Origin: Nitrospira sp. | Lineage (GTDB): Bacteria; Nitrospirota; Nitrospiria; Nitrospirales; Nitrospiraceae | Reading direction: 5' to 3' | NCBI GenBank assembly: GCA_005116775.1 | Contig: SWDN01000015.1 | Location: forward strand, 1 to 64,000 | Length of the DNA: 64,000 nt | Shown: positions 31,512 through 42,038 of the stretch, piece by piece | Layout: each line of letters begins with the position of its first letter | Position numbering within the stretch: position 1 is the first letter of the stretch | The notes under the pieces: model-generated | Database searches by the model: none | Seen by the model: the letters and a program-made list of their open reading frames with translations, nothing else | Told to the model about the DNA's origin: nothing | Translations under genes and position numbers: made by a program

Positions 31512-32309
31512 ATGAAAACACAGATCATGTTTCACTCTTCGATGATGCGACCAGTTCAAAGGTTTTTCCTGGAGGCCTCTCTAGTCATGGCGGTAGTCAC
31601 CTTCTCCCTGATGCCGTTCGCTTCGCCGACTGCCTGGGGTGGGGAGTTGCAAGATGATAGCCGGGTTTGGGGAGCTGCGCTGGCACGAGGAAATTTCGGA
31701 TATGTCAGCCCCGACCTCACACGATGGCTCTGGTGGATGGAAGGTCAGCTTCGAAATCGAGATTGTTGTTCACCAGACATCGCCCTGGACCAATCGCTGA
31801 TTCGTCCTGGCCTCGGCTATGCGCTCACAGACCAATCCACTGTCTGGTTGGGGTATGCTCATGCATGGAACGAGCTGCCCGACAATACTGACATACAAGA
31901 AGACAGAATATGGGAACAATATATATGGTCAGGGAAGACGCCTCTCGGCAACTTTACCTTCCGACCTCGACTGGAACAGCGCTGGCAAGCAAACGGGAAT
32001 GATACTAGCTCGCGCTTCCGTCAATTTCTCAAATTCTCCTGGCCGATCTCTCTCCTTCCGGGTACAGACTTCGTGCTCTGGGATGAGGTGTTCGTGAATC
32101 TGTATGATACGGATTGGGGACCAAGGCTCCAAACACACCAAGGGCTTGATCAAAACCGTGGCTTTGTCGGGATCGGATATCGTTTCAGTCCAGAGATCAA
32201 GACGGAAATCGGTTATATGAACCAATATATTCCATCGCATACGGCCGCGAACGATCGTATGAATCACATTCTCTCGGTGTGGCTGTTTTTCGATCTGTAT
32301 AAGAAATAG
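31512..32309 (+). CDS. DUF2490-like outer-membrane protein
   Basis: 265 residues. A signal peptide ends near AWG (residue about 43) if translation starts at 31512; the ATG at residue 7 is an alternative. The mature part has barrel-like strands with many aromatic residues (WLWWMEGQLRNRD, WLGYAHAWNELP, FRPRLEQRW, GIGYRFSPEIKTEIGYM) and ends in LFFDLYKK. The pattern RPRLEQRW and WDEVFVNL is typical of DUF2490 outer-membrane proteins of unknown function. It diverges from the porin leader. Confidence 0.7.
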   Translation: MKTQIMFHSSMMRPVQRFFLEASLVMAVVTFSLMPFASPTAWGGELQDDSRVWGAALARGNFGYVSPDLTRWLWWMEGQLRNRDCCSPDIALDQSLIRPGLGYALTDQSTVWLGYAHAWNELPDNTDIQEDRIWEQYIWSGKTPLGNFTFRPRLEQRWQANGNDTSSRFRQFLKFSWPISLLPGTDFVLWDEVFVNLYDTDWGPRLQTHQGLDQNRGFVGIGYRFSPEIKTEIGYMNQYIPSHTAANDRMNHILSVWLFFDLYKK

Positions 32310-32483
32310 AGGCAGCATGACTCATGAGCGCTTCTGCTGCACGTGCCGATTTGCTGCCACGATGCGGCTCGACCATTTGGTGACGAACGGTCATGAATCT
32401 GGCGAGCTATCCACGACACTTCGCGCCGCGTGATCAAAACCCCTGAACCCCTTCATGTGACGTCCACCGGCTCGGACAAACTC

Positions 32484-32760
32484 CGCAATGTTGCCGTAAA
32501 TATCCGACAGTCCATAGTACCCTTTGGACATGCAGCCCCTCACACAGCTGACCCTGGCCTTTGAGCTCGCCGAACAAGACCTGAGTCACACAAAAATTGC
32601 GGTGCATCTAGGGCGACCTCGGCAGACCGTCGGGCTCTGGCTGAAGGGCATGGCGAACTATGGGCTCGCGGGCTTTCTCGATCGCCATACCCAGGCCAAG
32701 AAGGGCCCCCGCAGAGTTCCGGGCTTGACAGTCACGCTGACATCAGAAAACAGCTGCCGC
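32484..32760 (+). mobile_element. Left-end remnant of an integrase-type insertion sequence
   Basis: The inverted-repeat motif CCGTAAATATCCGACAGTCC (32494 onward) and the first about 65 codons of a transposase (from ATG at 32530, with TLAFELAEQDLSHTKIAVHL) match the left end of the fuller element at 33214-34163. After about 32725 the match ends, and the frame to 32907 carries unrelated residues. No catalytic part remains. Confidence 0.7.
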
Positions 32761-33213
32761 TCTCCGCGACTGCCGCTCAGTGCGACGGTTTGGAACATAT
32801 TCGGAGATATTCCATTGGAAGCGAAGAAAAAGAACTGCCCCAGCGTCGAATCCTACAGAGTCGTATTCTCGATGACCGTTGCTTCAACACCGGCTGACGC
32901 TTCATAAGTGGTACCGCTGAAACGGTAATTCCTTGGGAAAATCGATGACCCGACATAGCAACGGCAAAAATCCTGCAGCGCCAGGCTTCTCACATTTTAT
33001 AATTGTCGCCCATCTGACATCAGCAAGTCAAAGATGGGTTCATACGGTATGGCATGGACCATTGCTGAACCAATCGATCGAATCTATCGTTATCCAGCAT
33101 CGCACCAATACACCGCGGGCAGCCGACAATAGATTTTCATGCTCGGATAGCCGGAACCTCACCAACCCAATCAGAAATGGATTTGAGATTTTTGAATGTC
33201 ATGGTGAGGGGGC
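32761..33213. other. Region without supported gene between two IS pieces
   Basis: About 450 bases with short, unconvincing ORFs and a lower G+C feel than the flanks. It is probably degraded sequence between insertions. Confidence 0.5.
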
Positions 33214-34163
33214 CGCAACGTTACCGTAAATATCCGACAATCCCTAGGAGCCTATGGACATGCAGTCACCGACCCCAATCACGCTGGCCGATGAGCTGCC
33301 CGCGCAAGGCCTGAGTCGGACAAAGATTGCGGCGTATCTGGGACGACATCGGGAGACCATTGGACTGTGGCTCAAGGGGATTGCGACGGACAGGCTGGCC
33401 GGGTTTCTCGCCCGCCATGAGCAGGCCACGACAGGCCCCCGACGAACCCGGCAGGTCCCTGCACCGACCAAGCGGCTCATCAGGGCGCTGCGCGTTCGAG
33501 AGCACGAGTGCCGTGGCCAGACCATCGCCTATTTCCTAGAACGGGAACATCAGATCCGGCTCTCTGCGGCCAAGATCTCCGAGATCCTGGCCGAGCAGTA
33601 CGTGATTCGCTCGAAGTGGCAGAAGAATCAGAAGCGCGAGGCCGCCCCCACAGCGTCCGCTCCTCGGGCCGTCATTCAAATGGACACGGTGGCATTTGGT
33701 CAGGTCTTGGCCTTCACCGGCATCGATATCTACACCAACGAGGTGGCGGTTGTGCGCCTACCGGCCATGACCAGTGAGGACGGCGCGGCCGTTTTACACC
33801 CCGCCATGGACGACCGCTTTACGGGACATGTTGCCGTGCTCCAAACTGATGGCGGGTCGGAGCTCAAGAGCGCCTTTGCGCATCAGGCCCGCGCCTATTG
33901 TGACCGACATCGCATCGCCCGACCGTACAAGAAGAATGAACAGGCGTAGATCGAACGCTTCAACCGCACGTTGCGCAAGGAATGCGTAGGCTGGGAAACC
34001 TATCGCGCCGAGGAGCTGCCATGCCTGATTCCGGAGATCCACACGTTTCTCGATTGCTATCATTCCCACCGACCGCACTTAGGATTGGTGCCTCTGCGAC
34101 CACCACGCACGGTGCCATCAGCACAGCAAGACCGACTGTCTGATATTTACGGAGAATAGTGCG
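33214..34163 (+). mobile_element. Insertion sequence with integrase-type transposase
   Basis: About 950 bases. Imperfect terminal inverted repeats share the motif CCGTAAATATC.GACA (left at 33224, right ending at 34152 as TGTCTGATATTTACGG), with weaker matching outward to CGCA on both sides. The ends fit a DDE/rve transposase between them. No clear target duplication was found. Confidence 0.65.
33254..34159 (+). pseudogene. rve-type transposase interrupted by an amber codon
   Basis: About 301 codons. The N-terminal helix-turn-helix (LSRTKIAAYLGRHRETIGLWL) is followed by an integrase core with AVIQMDTVAFGQ, VLQTDGGSELKSAFA and, after the stop, IERFNRTLRKECVGW, giving a D-D-E set as in IS481/IS3-related enzymes. 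A TAG at 33947-33949 replaces what is normally Tyr in EQAYIERFNR. The rest of the frame is open to 34159. The element is therefore probably inactive unless the stop is read through or is an error. Confidence 0.75.
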
Positions 34164-34187
34164 AACTCCTGACAATGGCCGATCGTC

Positions 34188-34198
34188 TATGTTAGATT
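34188..34198 (+). promoter_or_regulatory. Shared TATGYTAGAYT element, copy 1
   Basis: TATGTTAGATT lies just before this lipoprotein gene. The same motif (TATGCTAGACT) lies before the two paralogues at 52235 and 53365. It looks like an extended -10 box; no convincing -35 was found. Confidence 0.4.
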
Positions 34199-34209
34199 GG
34201 GTTCTATCT

Positions 34210-35148
34210 ATGGCTTCTGCACCGCAGCATTCAGTACCACGACGATGTGGCGCAACTTCGCTTGTGCTCATCCTCCTCTGTCTACTGAGCACGGCCTGCA
34301 ACACCGCCAGTCAGAACGCAAAGATTCTCTTTGAGGATCAGCGCGGGGCCGTGTTGCTTCAACGGATACCGGATGAGTCTGTCCAGGCCACTCATCCGCT
34401 CAAGATGGACCCGGCGCTTCTCGCCCAGCTTTTGAAAGGCATCGCGGTTCAGGATCAGGAGCGAGGCCTTCAGAAGCTCATGGGAGGACCACCAGCTCCA
34501 GTCCCAGCTTTCTCGGACGATGAAATACAGTTTCTCGCGCCACTGTTGTCAGAAGGTTTACGCACAGCATCGCCGAATCAGCGCGTCGAGTTTCGCAGTC
34601 AGACGACACATCAAGGTTCTATGCTGGAGTCATCGAGCACGGAAACCACCACCGGCTCTCTCTATGCTTATGGCCGGCAACTGTTCGTCACTCTTTCCCA
34701 ATATCGATATTCGCCGATGCGGGCGAACCTGATGTTAGGCGATATGTCCTATCGATCCCGCCCACCGGATTCTTCAGGTCTCCGAAACCACATTCTCGTG
34801 TTCACTCCAAAGGCAGCGGAACGGCCCGATACTTTCGATCCGCCGACAGGGGGAAAACCGACCGACAGGTTTCTTGTAATCGATTACCAGCTGCTGCAAC
34901 AAGCCTGGCACAATCTCGAAGCCAAAAAGCGAGCGGCACCTCAGGTAGAAGGCGGGACCGCTTCGGTCAGCGAATCGCTGGAAGCCGCGCGCGCCGCAGA
35001 AGTCCGGGCTAGCGTCGCCGAAGCCCAAGCCCGTGCCGCCGATGCCCAGGCTCGAAACACAGAAGCCTTGGCCCAGGAAGTGGAAACCCTCAAGAAGCAA
35101 CTGGAATCCATCCAAAAACAACTCGGCAGCCAGAAACCGAAGCAATAA
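34210..35148 (+). CDS. Putative lipoprotein, paralogue 1 of a three-member family
   Basis: About 312 residues from ATG at 34210. The N-terminus has a hydrophobic stretch ending LLSTAC, a lipobox, so it is probably anchored in a membrane facing the periplasm. The conserved middle (RGAVLLQRIPDESVQATHPL, and FLAPLLSEGLRTASPNQRVEF) is shared with the genes at 52276 and 53405. The C-terminus is an alanine-rich coiled coil (AEAQARAADAQARNTEALAQ) ending in lysines. The family is not one I can name. Insertion-sequence material lies next to two of the three copies. Confidence 0.7.
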   Translation: MASAPQHSVPRRCGATSLVLILLCLLSTACNTASQNAKILFEDQRGAVLLQRIPDESVQATHPLKMDPALLAQLLKGIAVQDQERGLQKLMGGPPAPVPAFSDDEIQFLAPLLSEGLRTASPNQRVEFRSQTTHQGSMLESSSTETTTGSLYAYGRQLFVTLSQYRYSPMRANLMLGDMSYRSRPPDSSGLRNHILVFTPKAAERPDTFDPPTGGKPTDRFLVIDYQLLQQAWHNLEAKKRAAPQVEGGTASVSESLEAARAAEVRASVAEAQARAADAQARNTEALAQEVETLKKQLESIQKQLGSQKPKQ

Positions 35149-35275
35149 AATGGAGGTTGATAGGCAGAAGGCTGAATCCTGAAGGTCAGAACCCTGAACA
35201 CTTCAGTCTGAATCTCTTCAGCCTAACAGCCTTCGGTCCACAGCCTGAACCCCTTCAGCCTTACCCCCTGCATCC

Positions 35276-36705
35276 CTACGAGTTCCGATAGCCATTCGTA
35301 ATCGGCATCCGCCGATCCTTCCCCAAGGCCCGATGAGTAATCTTGATCCCGATCGGCGCCTGCCGGCGTTTGTACTCGCTGCCGTCCACCATCTTCATGA
35401 CACGAGCCACCGTGGCACGGTCATATCCCGCTTCAGATCATAGACCATCGTCTTGGGCACATCTTTGATTACGGCAAAACCGCCGGCCATATCGCCGTAC
35501 AATGTGGCATATCCCACACTCATCTCGCTCTTGTTGCCGGTTGTGAGCACCAGATGGCCGAATTTATTGGAGAAGGCCATGAGGAGATTGCCCCGTATCC
35601 TGGCTTGGAGATTCTCTTCCGTCGTATCAGGCCCATGCCCCTCAAACGTCTCAGCGAGCACGCCCCGATAGCTGTCGAACAGCGTCGTGATAGGAATCGT
35701 CCGGACGGAGATGGCCAGTTGCGTTCCCAATTCAGCGACATCGTCGTAGCTGTCTTTCGACGTGTAGGGTGACGGCATGAACAGACCCCTCACATTCTCG
35801 GCGCCAAGCGCATCCACGGCGATCACGGCGGTCAGAGCCGAATCTACCCCACCGCTCAAACCGATGACGGCACGCGTAAATCCGTTTTTCCTCACGTAGT
35901 CACGCACCCCCAGCGTGAGGGCCCGATAGACTTCCTCCAGAGGGTCCAAGGCTACTGCCACATCGGGGACCGCGCGCACCCGGGCTTTTGGAACAGATGG
36001 AAGCGGCGCGGCATAGACCTCTACCGCAGAGGCAACGGATCTGGGCAACGGCTTTTTCCGGACGGTTCGTCTCGCCCGCGCGACCGCCTCGATGTTGAGG
36101 TCGGCGACGATTAGATCTTCCTCGAACGCTTTTCCCCGTGCGATCACTTCGCCCTGGTGGTCCAGGATCACACTGTTCCCGTCGAAGACCAGCTCATCCT
36201 GACCGCCGACCGCATTCGTGTAGGTGAGCACCACTCCATGTTCTCTCGCGCGGGTCGCCAACATCTGCTCACGCACGATACTCTTGCCCAAATGAAACGG
36301 CGACGCATTGACGTTCACAATCACTTCGGCGCCGGCTGCCGCCTGGAAACCGGTTGGACCATCCGGGAGCCAGACATCCTCGCAAATGTTGACCCCGACC
36401 ACCGTGCCGCGCAGCCGAATAAGCGGCAGCCGTCGGCCTGGATGAAAATAGCGGCTTTCGTCGAACACACCGTAATTCGGCAAGTACCACTTGCAATAGG
36501 TCGTGATGAGCTTCTGGTCTGCGATGACCGCTGCTGCATTGAAGAGGTCGTGCGCGCCGGCCTGCACTATCGACGAGCGGGCTTGCTTCGGATCGACCCC
36601 ATCGCTCTGGCTGACATAGCCCACTACCGCAGCGAGGCCTCGGCAAGAGCGGGTGATTTCCTGAAGCGCGCGGCGGTTATCCGCAATAAACTGCGGCTTG
36701 AGCAA
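35276..36705 (-). pseudogene. nadE: NAD synthetase (glutamine-dependent) with two breaks
   Basis: Bifunctional type: a nitrilase-like glutaminase (from LLKPQFIADN through NICEDVWLPDGP) and a synthetase domain with the P-loop AVIGLSGGVDSALTAV. It makes NAD from deamido-NAD. Two faults: the first about 55 residues are missing, because the frame joins directly to the end of ureD near 36705; and at about 35430 the frame jumps from KTMVYDLKR to [24 protein letters not shown] in another frame, losing about 65 residues, before the normal end [13 protein letters not shown] (stop at 35276-35278). As written it is not functional. Confidence 0.85.
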
Positions 36706-37549
36706 GACCCCACAGTTCTTTCCGAACTGCCGCCCAGAGCGATTCCAGCGTTGCAGTCAAGTCCGGCGCAGTCCGAGCAACCAATTTGACCGCCAGACCA
36801 GGAGCTGCAGGGAACGAAACCGCCCCCAGCACCAAGCCTGGACGCAGTTCAAGAATAGCAGCGAGCGCTGTGTCGAGCCTCTTCCAGACATCGGCGCCGA
36901 CCGCATCGCCGATGACAAAGAGCGACGCCACATAGTCCCAGTTCCCGGCGAGACCTACAGCTTCGAGCAGTCGGCCTGGGGCCACGTGATACCGTTCGAC
37001 GAGCGACCCTCCTTGTGGCGTTGTGATGCAGATTTCGTTCTCAACCGAGGTGAACGCCCAGCGTTCCTGCCTGGCAACTCGACCCGATGCCATCGAATCC
37101 CACAGGACCACCGTCGCGCCTGGCGCAAGATCCACATGGATCGATTGGCGGAAGCGAGAGCCGGCAAAGGGGATCGTGACTTCGGGCAACCATTCCAGTC
37201 GAGCGTCAGGGCCGACCGACAGGCGAACCGCTTGCACAGATGGTTGAGTAAGACTTCGATACACACGATTCGCAGAAGGGCTGGTCAACAAGACATGAGA
37301 CTGCGCATGGAGCTGCACCTCCACCGACAGATGGTCGCCGCCGACCAAGCCGCCCGACGGATTCACAAGCCACGTATAGGCGCACCCGCTGTCGTCGAGA
37401 TACGAAGGAGGAAAGTGATGCCAGGGACTCGTGCAAGACGAGCGCGTGAGGACCGTACGCAAGCCCGACCGCTCGAACTCATACGCCAGAGCTCCTCGCC
37501 GACCGACGCCGTCGAGTGTGGATTGGTTGATGTGGTTTGTATGGCTCAT
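36677..37549 (-). CDS. ureD: Urease accessory protein UreD, C-terminus replaced by the join with nadE
   Basis: 290 residues. UreD binds apo-urease and, with UreF and UreG, helps load nickel. Seen: YLDDSGCAYTWLVNPSGGLVGGDHLSVEVQLH, and TSPSANRVYR. The usual ending of the family, after about LWGLPAVPPR, is missing: from LWGL on the frame reads AQAAVYCG, which is out-of-frame nadE sequence. Only about ten native residues are lost, so activity is uncertain rather than excluded. It is the last urease gene, after ureG. Confidence 0.88.
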   Translation of the reverse strand: MSHTNHINQSTLDGVGRRGALAYEFERSGLRTVLTRSSCTSPWHHFPPSYLDDSGCAYTWLVNPSGGLVGGDHLSVEVQLHAQSHVLLTSPSANRVYRSLTQPSVQAVRLSVGPDARLEWLPEVTIPFAGSRFRQSIHVDLAPGATVVLWDSMASGRVARQERWAFTSVENEICITTPQGGSLVERYHVAPGRLLEAVGLAGNWDYVASLFVIGDAVGADVWKRLDTALAAILELRPGLVLGAVSFPAAPGLAVKLVARTAPDLTATLESLWAAVRKELWGLAQAAVYCG

Positions 37550-37632
37550 TTAGTTTTGTAGTTAATCTTGGTGGGTTGAGTTCAACCAAATAACAAAACA
37601 AACCAAATAAACCCCATGGTCACGAAGCCGCA

Positions 37633-38304
37633 CTAATGACGATGTACACCATGCGGCAAGAGCAACTTAACCCAAGCAATCACCTGCTCAAGCCCCTGCC
37701 CTGTCTTGAGATTCGTAAAGAGATAGGGCAAGTCGCCTCGCATCCGCTTGCTGTCTCGATCCATGACGGACAAGTCGGCGCCGACGTGCTGCGCGAGATC
37801 GATTTTGTTGATCACCAGCAGATCCGAGCGAGTAATACCAGGACCACCCTTGCGCGGGATTTTATCGCCTGCAGCCACATCGATGACATAGATCACTTTG
37901 TCGGCCAATTCAGGGCTGAAGGTGGCGGCCAGATTGTCGCCGCCGCTCTCGACAAACATCAGTTCGACATCAGGATGGCGCTTGAGCAAATCGTCCAGCG
38001 CCTCCTGATTGTGCGAGGCATCTTCACGAATCGCCGTATGAGGACAGCCTCCGGTCTCGACGCCCAGAATGCGGTCTTGCGGGAGCGCGCCCCGGCGCGT
38101 CAGAAACTCGGCATCCTCTTTTGTAAAGATGTCGTTCGTGACCACCGCCAAACTCACGCGATCGCGCAGACGGAGACAGAGCGCTTCGACCAGCGCCGTC
38201 TTTCCAGACCCCACCGGCCCGCCGACACCAACCACTGGAATATGACGCGCCCGTGCCGCCGTGACGCGGCCATTGCCACAAAGATGTTCATCTGCTCGAT
38301 GCAT
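37633..38304 (-). CDS. ureG: Urease accessory GTPase UreG
   Basis: 223 residues. The P-loop [14 protein letters not shown] lies near residues 29-41; [34 protein letters not shown] (the CPH nickel-binding motif) and [10 protein letters not shown] (G4) follow. It couples GTP hydrolysis to nickel insertion into urease. A short N-terminal extension ([21 protein letters not shown]) has a few His and Cys residues but no long His stretch. It follows ureF by 24 bases. Confidence 0.96.
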   Translation of the reverse strand: MHRADEHLCGNGRVTAARARHIPVVGVGGPVGSGKTALVEALCLRLRDRVSLAVVTNDIFTKEDAEFLTRRGALPQDRILGVETGGCPHTAIREDASHNQEALDDLLKRHPDVELMFVESGGDNLAATFSPELADKVIYVIDVAAGDKIPRKGGPGITRSDLLVINKIDLAQHVGADLSVMDRDSKRMRGDLPYLFTNLKTGQGLEQVIAWVKLLLPHGVHRH

Positions 38305-38328
38305 AGAAAGAATTGATGGCTTCTGGTC

Positions 38329-39015
38329 TTAGGAGCGAAATAGTCTCGATTCCAACCGGCTGTGCCGCATAGCGTAGATGTCTTGAACCGGAGACCAGGA
38401 GTGGAGCATTCGCTGCTGCGCTACCTGTCTGCTTACACGTTCGATGATCTCGATCCAGCTTTCCAACAGACGCTGGCCCTCGCGTTGACCGATCGGCATC
38501 AGTTTCATCGCCGCCGCTACGAAACCCGTCGCGGTGTGGTATAGAAACGCGGCAATGGTATCTTCCTTCGACCACCCGGCCACCGCCAGCGTGAGGCCGA
38601 AACTCACGGCCAAATGTCCCGGCGTCCGTTCAGCTTCAACCGCCGCGAGATAATCTTCGATGAGGGGATGTCTCGCCTGCTGGCTTGCGGCCAGCCGTAT
38701 GACTTGACGTCCCATCTGCCGGCTGGCTGTTCGTGATTCATAGCCGAGCTTCATCGCCTCCAGTTCTCGATCCACCGCGATGGCTGTTTCCAAGGAGCCG
38801 GAAGCAGAGGCCTCATGCGCTAATCCCACTGCTACTGCTTCACGCTCGCCTATTCCGGTCGTGAGCAACTCAACGACATACTGTGACAGCTCTTCCGCAT
38901 TCCGAACCGCACCACCCTGCACCGCCGCCTCCAGCCCCGACGAGAAGGCATAGCCTCCTGACGGAAAAAAACTGTCGACGAATCGAAGACCGTTCAGAAG
39001 CGAAAGAGTATTCAT
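38329..39015 (-). CDS. ureF: Urease accessory protein UreF
   Basis: 228 residues, all helical as expected. It has the UreF N-terminus LLNGLRFVDSFFPSGGYAFSSGLE and the later LAVSFGLTLAVAGW. It acts as an adaptor between UreD and UreG during urease activation. Between it and ureC lies a family A repeat of about 170 bases. No ureE gene is seen in the cluster. Confidence 0.95.
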   Translation of the reverse strand: MNTLSLLNGLRFVDSFFPSGGYAFSSGLEAAVQGGAVRNAEELSQYVVELLTTGIGEREAVAVGLAHEASASGSLETAIAVDRELEAMKLGYESRTASRQMGRQVIRLAASQQARHPLIEDYLAAVEAERTPGHLAVSFGLTLAVAGWSKEDTIAAFLYHTATGFVAAAMKLMPIGQREGQRLLESWIEIIERVSRQVAQQRMLHSWSPVQDIYAMRHSRLESRLFRS

Positions 39016-39060
39016 CGTATGACTCGGATGGTCACTCTCCGTAGAATATCCCTAACCGCG

Positions 39061-39227
39061 AGGCTGCTCAAAACGTTGTCCAGCAAGGCCGAGCCGAAGA
39101 AAGCCCCGGAGGCGTACCATTCCTCACCCACCCGCCCCGAGCTGCCAAGACAGCTCTTTCCTCAAGTGGGGTACGTTGAGGAGGCTTTCGAGGCGAGAAC
39201 GAAGCTGGGCGGCGTTTTCAGCAGCCG
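39061..39227. repeat. Dispersed palindromic repeat, family A, copy 2
   Basis: Starts AGGCTGCTCAAAACG and ends CGTTTTCAGCAGCC, matching the ends of copy 1 at 2831-2953, with the shared internal GGAGGCGTACC and GGTACGTTGAGGA. It abuts the ureC stop codon at 39228. Confidence 0.8.
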
Positions 39228-40955
39228 TTAGAACAGGAAATACCGCTGCGCCATCGGCAATACGGCCATGGGGTCACATTTCAAGATTTGCCCGTCGGCT
39301 TTCACCACATAGGTTTCCGGATCGACCTCAATGCGCGGCAACGAATCGTTCAGTTTCATATCGCGCTTGCCGATCCCACGGCATTGCTTCACCGCCGCCA
39401 CGTGTTTCTGCAACCCGAGCGACTTATGCACCTCGTGCTCTATTGCGGCTTTTGAAAGAAACGTCAGGCTCGTAGAAAACGGCGCGCGGCCAAAGCTTCC
39501 GAACATGGGTCTGGTCAAGACCGGCTGCGGCGTTGGGATAGACGCATTCGGATCTCCCATGGCGGCAGACATGGGGAAGCCACCCTTTAAAACTATTTCA
39601 GGCTTCACACCGAAAAAAGCGGGCTTCCACAGGACGAGATCCGCCAACTTACCGACTTCGACTGAGCCCACTTCGTGCCCGATGCCGTGCGCAATCGCCG
39701 GATTGATCGTGTACTTTGCGATATAGCGCCGCGCACGGAAATTATCGTTCGCACCGGACAACTTTTCCGCTGCGGTCTGCGACAGATGTCCTCGCTGCAC
39801 TTTCATTTTGTGCGCCGTCTGCCACGTGCGAATAATGACTTCGCCCACGCGCCCCATCGCCTGTGAGTCGGACGACATGATGCTGATCGCCCCCATGTCG
39901 TGCAGGATATCCTCCGCTGCAATGGTCTCGCGGCGAATGCGCGATTCAGCAAAGGCGATATCCTCCGGCACACGAGGATTTAAATGATGACAGACCATGA
40001 GCATGTCAAGATGCTCGTCCATCGTATTCACCGTGAACGGCATCGTGGGATTTGTGGACGAGGGCAATACGTTGGGCTCACCGCAGACCTTGATGATGTC
40101 GGGAGCATGCCCCCCACCGGCGCCTTCCGTATGAAACGAGTGAATCGTCCGTCCTTTGAACGCTTTAATCGTATCTTCGACAAACCCTGCTTCGTTCAAC
40201 GTATCGGTGTGGATGGCGACTTGGACATCGAATTCTTCCGCGACATCGAGGCAGGTTGAAATCGCCGCCGGCGTGGTGCCCCAGTCTTCGTGCAACTTGA
40301 GCCCGATGGCACCGGCCTCGACCTGTTCGCGAAGTCCCTCCGGCAATGATGAATTGCCCTTCCCGAGAAAACCAAGATTGATCGGGAACCCATCGGCCGC
40401 TTCCAACATACGATGGATATTCCATGCACCAGGCGTGCAGGTTGTAGCATTCGTGCCAGTCGCTGGGCCGGTCCCACCACCGATCAATGTGGTCATTCCG
40501 TTTGCTATCGCTTCCGTGATGATCTGCGGACAGATGAAATGAATGTGCGTGTCGATACCACCCGCCGTGATGATCTTGCCTTCAGCCGAAAGCACTTCGG
40601 TACAAGCGCCGACCTCCATTCCTTTCGTCACACCTTCCATCAAATCAGGATTCCCGGCCTTGCCGATACCGAAGATGCGCCCCTCACGGATACCGATGTC
40701 GGCTTTGACGATTCCCCACCAATCGATGATGATCGCATTGGTAATCACGAGGTCGAGCGCGCCCTTCGCGCGAGTGGCCGCAGGCGATTGTCCCATGCCG
40801 TCGCGGATGACCTTGCCTCCTCCGAACTTGGCCTCTTCACCGGGCACTGTCAGATCGCGCGTGATCTCGATCATGAGATCCGTGTCAGCCAGGCGAATGC
40901 GATCCCCCACCGTCGGTCCGTAGAGGTCGTTGTATTGCCGCCGAGGAATCTTCAT
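39228..40955 (-). CDS. ureC: Urease alpha subunit
   Basis: 575 residues, full length. The catalytic subunit that splits urea to ammonia and carbamate. The nickel site is visible: THIHFICPQ (histidines), [18 protein letters not shown] (the carbamylated Lys), [25 protein letters not shown], and [22 protein letters not shown] of the flap. The start overlaps ureB by 4 bases. It lets a nitrite oxidiser release ammonia from urea, also feeding ammonia oxidisers nearby. Confidence 0.98.
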   Translation of the reverse strand: MKIPRRQYNDLYGPTVGDRIRLADTDLMIEITRDLTVPGEEAKFGGGKVIRDGMGQSPAATRAKGALDLVITNAIIIDWWGIVKADIGIREGRIFGIGKAGNPDLMEGVTKGMEVGACTEVLSAEGKIITAGGIDTHIHFICPQIITEAIANGMTTLIGGGTGPATGTNATTCTPGAWNIHRMLEAADGFPINLGFLGKGNSSLPEGLREQVEAGAIGLKLHEDWGTTPAAISTCLDVAEEFDVQVAIHTDTLNEAGFVEDTIKAFKGRTIHSFHTEGAGGGHAPDIIKVCGEPNVLPSSTNPTMPFTVNTMDEHLDMLMVCHHLNPRVPEDIAFAESRIRRETIAAEDILHDMGAISIMSSDSQAMGRVGEVIIRTWQTAHKMKVQRGHLSQTAAEKLSGANDNFRARRYIAKYTINPAIAHGIGHEVGSVEVGKLADLVLWKPAFFGVKPEIVLKGGFPMSAAMGDPNASIPTPQPVLTRPMFGSFGRAPFSTSLTFLSKAAIEHEVHKSLGLQKHVAAVKQCRGIGKRDMKLNDSLPRIEVDPETYVVKADGQILKCDPMAVLPMAQRYFLF

Positions 40956-41422
40956 CGAGCCTTCTCCTTCGAGATAAAGCCGGCTTCGCGGGCAACAGTC
41001 ATGGCTTTGGCTTTCACGGTTGGATCATCCAAACGGCCATTCACCAGTCCATTGATCCCATAAGCCACCCGATTGCCGCCTATTGAAACCAGCGTCACCT
41101 GCTTGTCTTCACCCGGCTCGAACCTCACCGCAGTGCCAGCCGGAACTTGCAATCGAAACCCATAGGCCTTCTCTCGATCGAACCGCAGCGCGCGATTGGC
41201 TTCAAAGAAATGACAATGCGACCCGACCTGAATCGGCCGATCACCGGTATTGGCGACGAGAAGCTCAACAGTCTGACGGCCATTGAACGCAACAATGTCG
41301 CCTTCACCAAGAATGATTTCACCAGGAATCACATCGGAAAGCTGAATCGAGCCCTTCTTGGCAGCACGACTCTTGACTCTTCGCTTTGTTGGTTTCACTT
41401 TAGCGCTGGCCTTCTTTTTCAT
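40952..41422 (-). CDS. ureB: Urease beta subunit with a lysine-rich extension
   Basis: 156 residues, longer than the usual 100-110. The core is standard ([47 protein letters not shown]). The extra sequence is at both ends: the first 25 residues are very basic ([19 protein letters not shown]) and the last 30 also go beyond the norm. The extension could bind nucleic acid or other urease subunits; this is a guess. It lies 8 bases after ureA. Confidence 0.95.
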   Translation of the reverse strand: MKKKASAKVKPTKRRVKSRAAKKGSIQLSDVIPGEIILGEGDIVAFNGRQTVELLVANTGDRPIQVGSHCHFFEANRALRFDREKAYGFRLQVPAGTAVRFEPGEDKQVTLVSIGGNRVAYGINGLVNGRLDDPTVKAKAMTVAREAGFISKEKAR

Positions 41423-41430
41423 CGATTCAC

Positions 41431-41739
41431 CTATCGAATCGGTTCATGAACAGTGACTAGTTTCGTCCCATCCGGAAACGTACCCTCAACTTGCAATTCC
41501 GGAATCATCTCCGCCACACCGGGCATCACATCTTTCTTCCTCAACAACGTGGCGCCATGACTCATGAGGTCCGACACAGAACGCCCGTCACGAATGCCTT
41601 CCAGAATCGCGGCTGTAATAAACGCAACCGCTTCAGGATGGTTCAGCTTCAATCCACGCCCCTTCCGTTCCTTGGCCAAATTTGCCGCAACATAAATCAG
41701 AAGCTTCTCTTGTTCTCTCGGTGTCAGATGCATGGCCAA
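41431..41739 (-). CDS. ureA: Urease gamma subunit
   Basis: 102 residues, normal for Ure[40 protein letters not shown] and the late [14 protein letters not shown]. First urease gene of the run ureA-B-C-F-G-D. A 299-base gap separates it from urtE and contains a family B repeat, so a separate promoter is likely. Confidence 0.97.
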   Translation of the reverse strand: MAMHLTPREQEKLLIYVAANLAKERKGRGLKLNHPEAVAFITAAILEGIRDGRSVSDLMSHGATLLRKKDVMPGVAEMIPELQVEGTFPDGTKLVTVHEPIR

Positions 41740-41932
41740 GCCTCGTCAATGGTCAATGATCTATGGTCAATGGCGCGGAACATAAACTCGCCTCCTCGAC
41801 TCAATTGAGGCCCAGAATAGTACCGGGGTGGTCAGAGTGACTTCAACTGCGAGGTCTGAGAGCATAGAAGTCATCCTGACCATCCCCTCTTCTCCCTTTC
41901 TTCCCCAGACGGTGGACGAGGCTATCACCTCA

Positions 41933-42028
41933 GTGGGGTGGCCGGGCGGGACTCTACTGCGCGCGTCGAACGAGCACCTTCTGAGCGTGCGCGTTCCGCG
42001 AGTAAAGAGACCCGTCTGGCCACCCCAC
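41933..42028 (-). repeat. Stop-codon-associated palindromic repeat, family B, copy 6
   Basis: Arms GTGGGGTGGCCGGGCGGG..TCT and AGA..CCGTCTGGCCACCCCAC pair over about 20 positions. The core is GCGCGCGTCGAACGAGCACC then GCGTGCGCGTTCCGCGAG. It starts ten bases after the urtE stop codon. Confidence 0.85.
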
Positions 42029-42038
42029 TTCTGCTTTG

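Noticed and set aside
32391-32531. 46-codon minus-strand ORF with GLSDIYGNIAEFV resembling a formylglycine-generating enzyme motif
   Set aside because: Most of the matching part is the inverted repeat of the insertion sequence read backwards; the same LSDIYGNVA string appears at the other copy near 33220.
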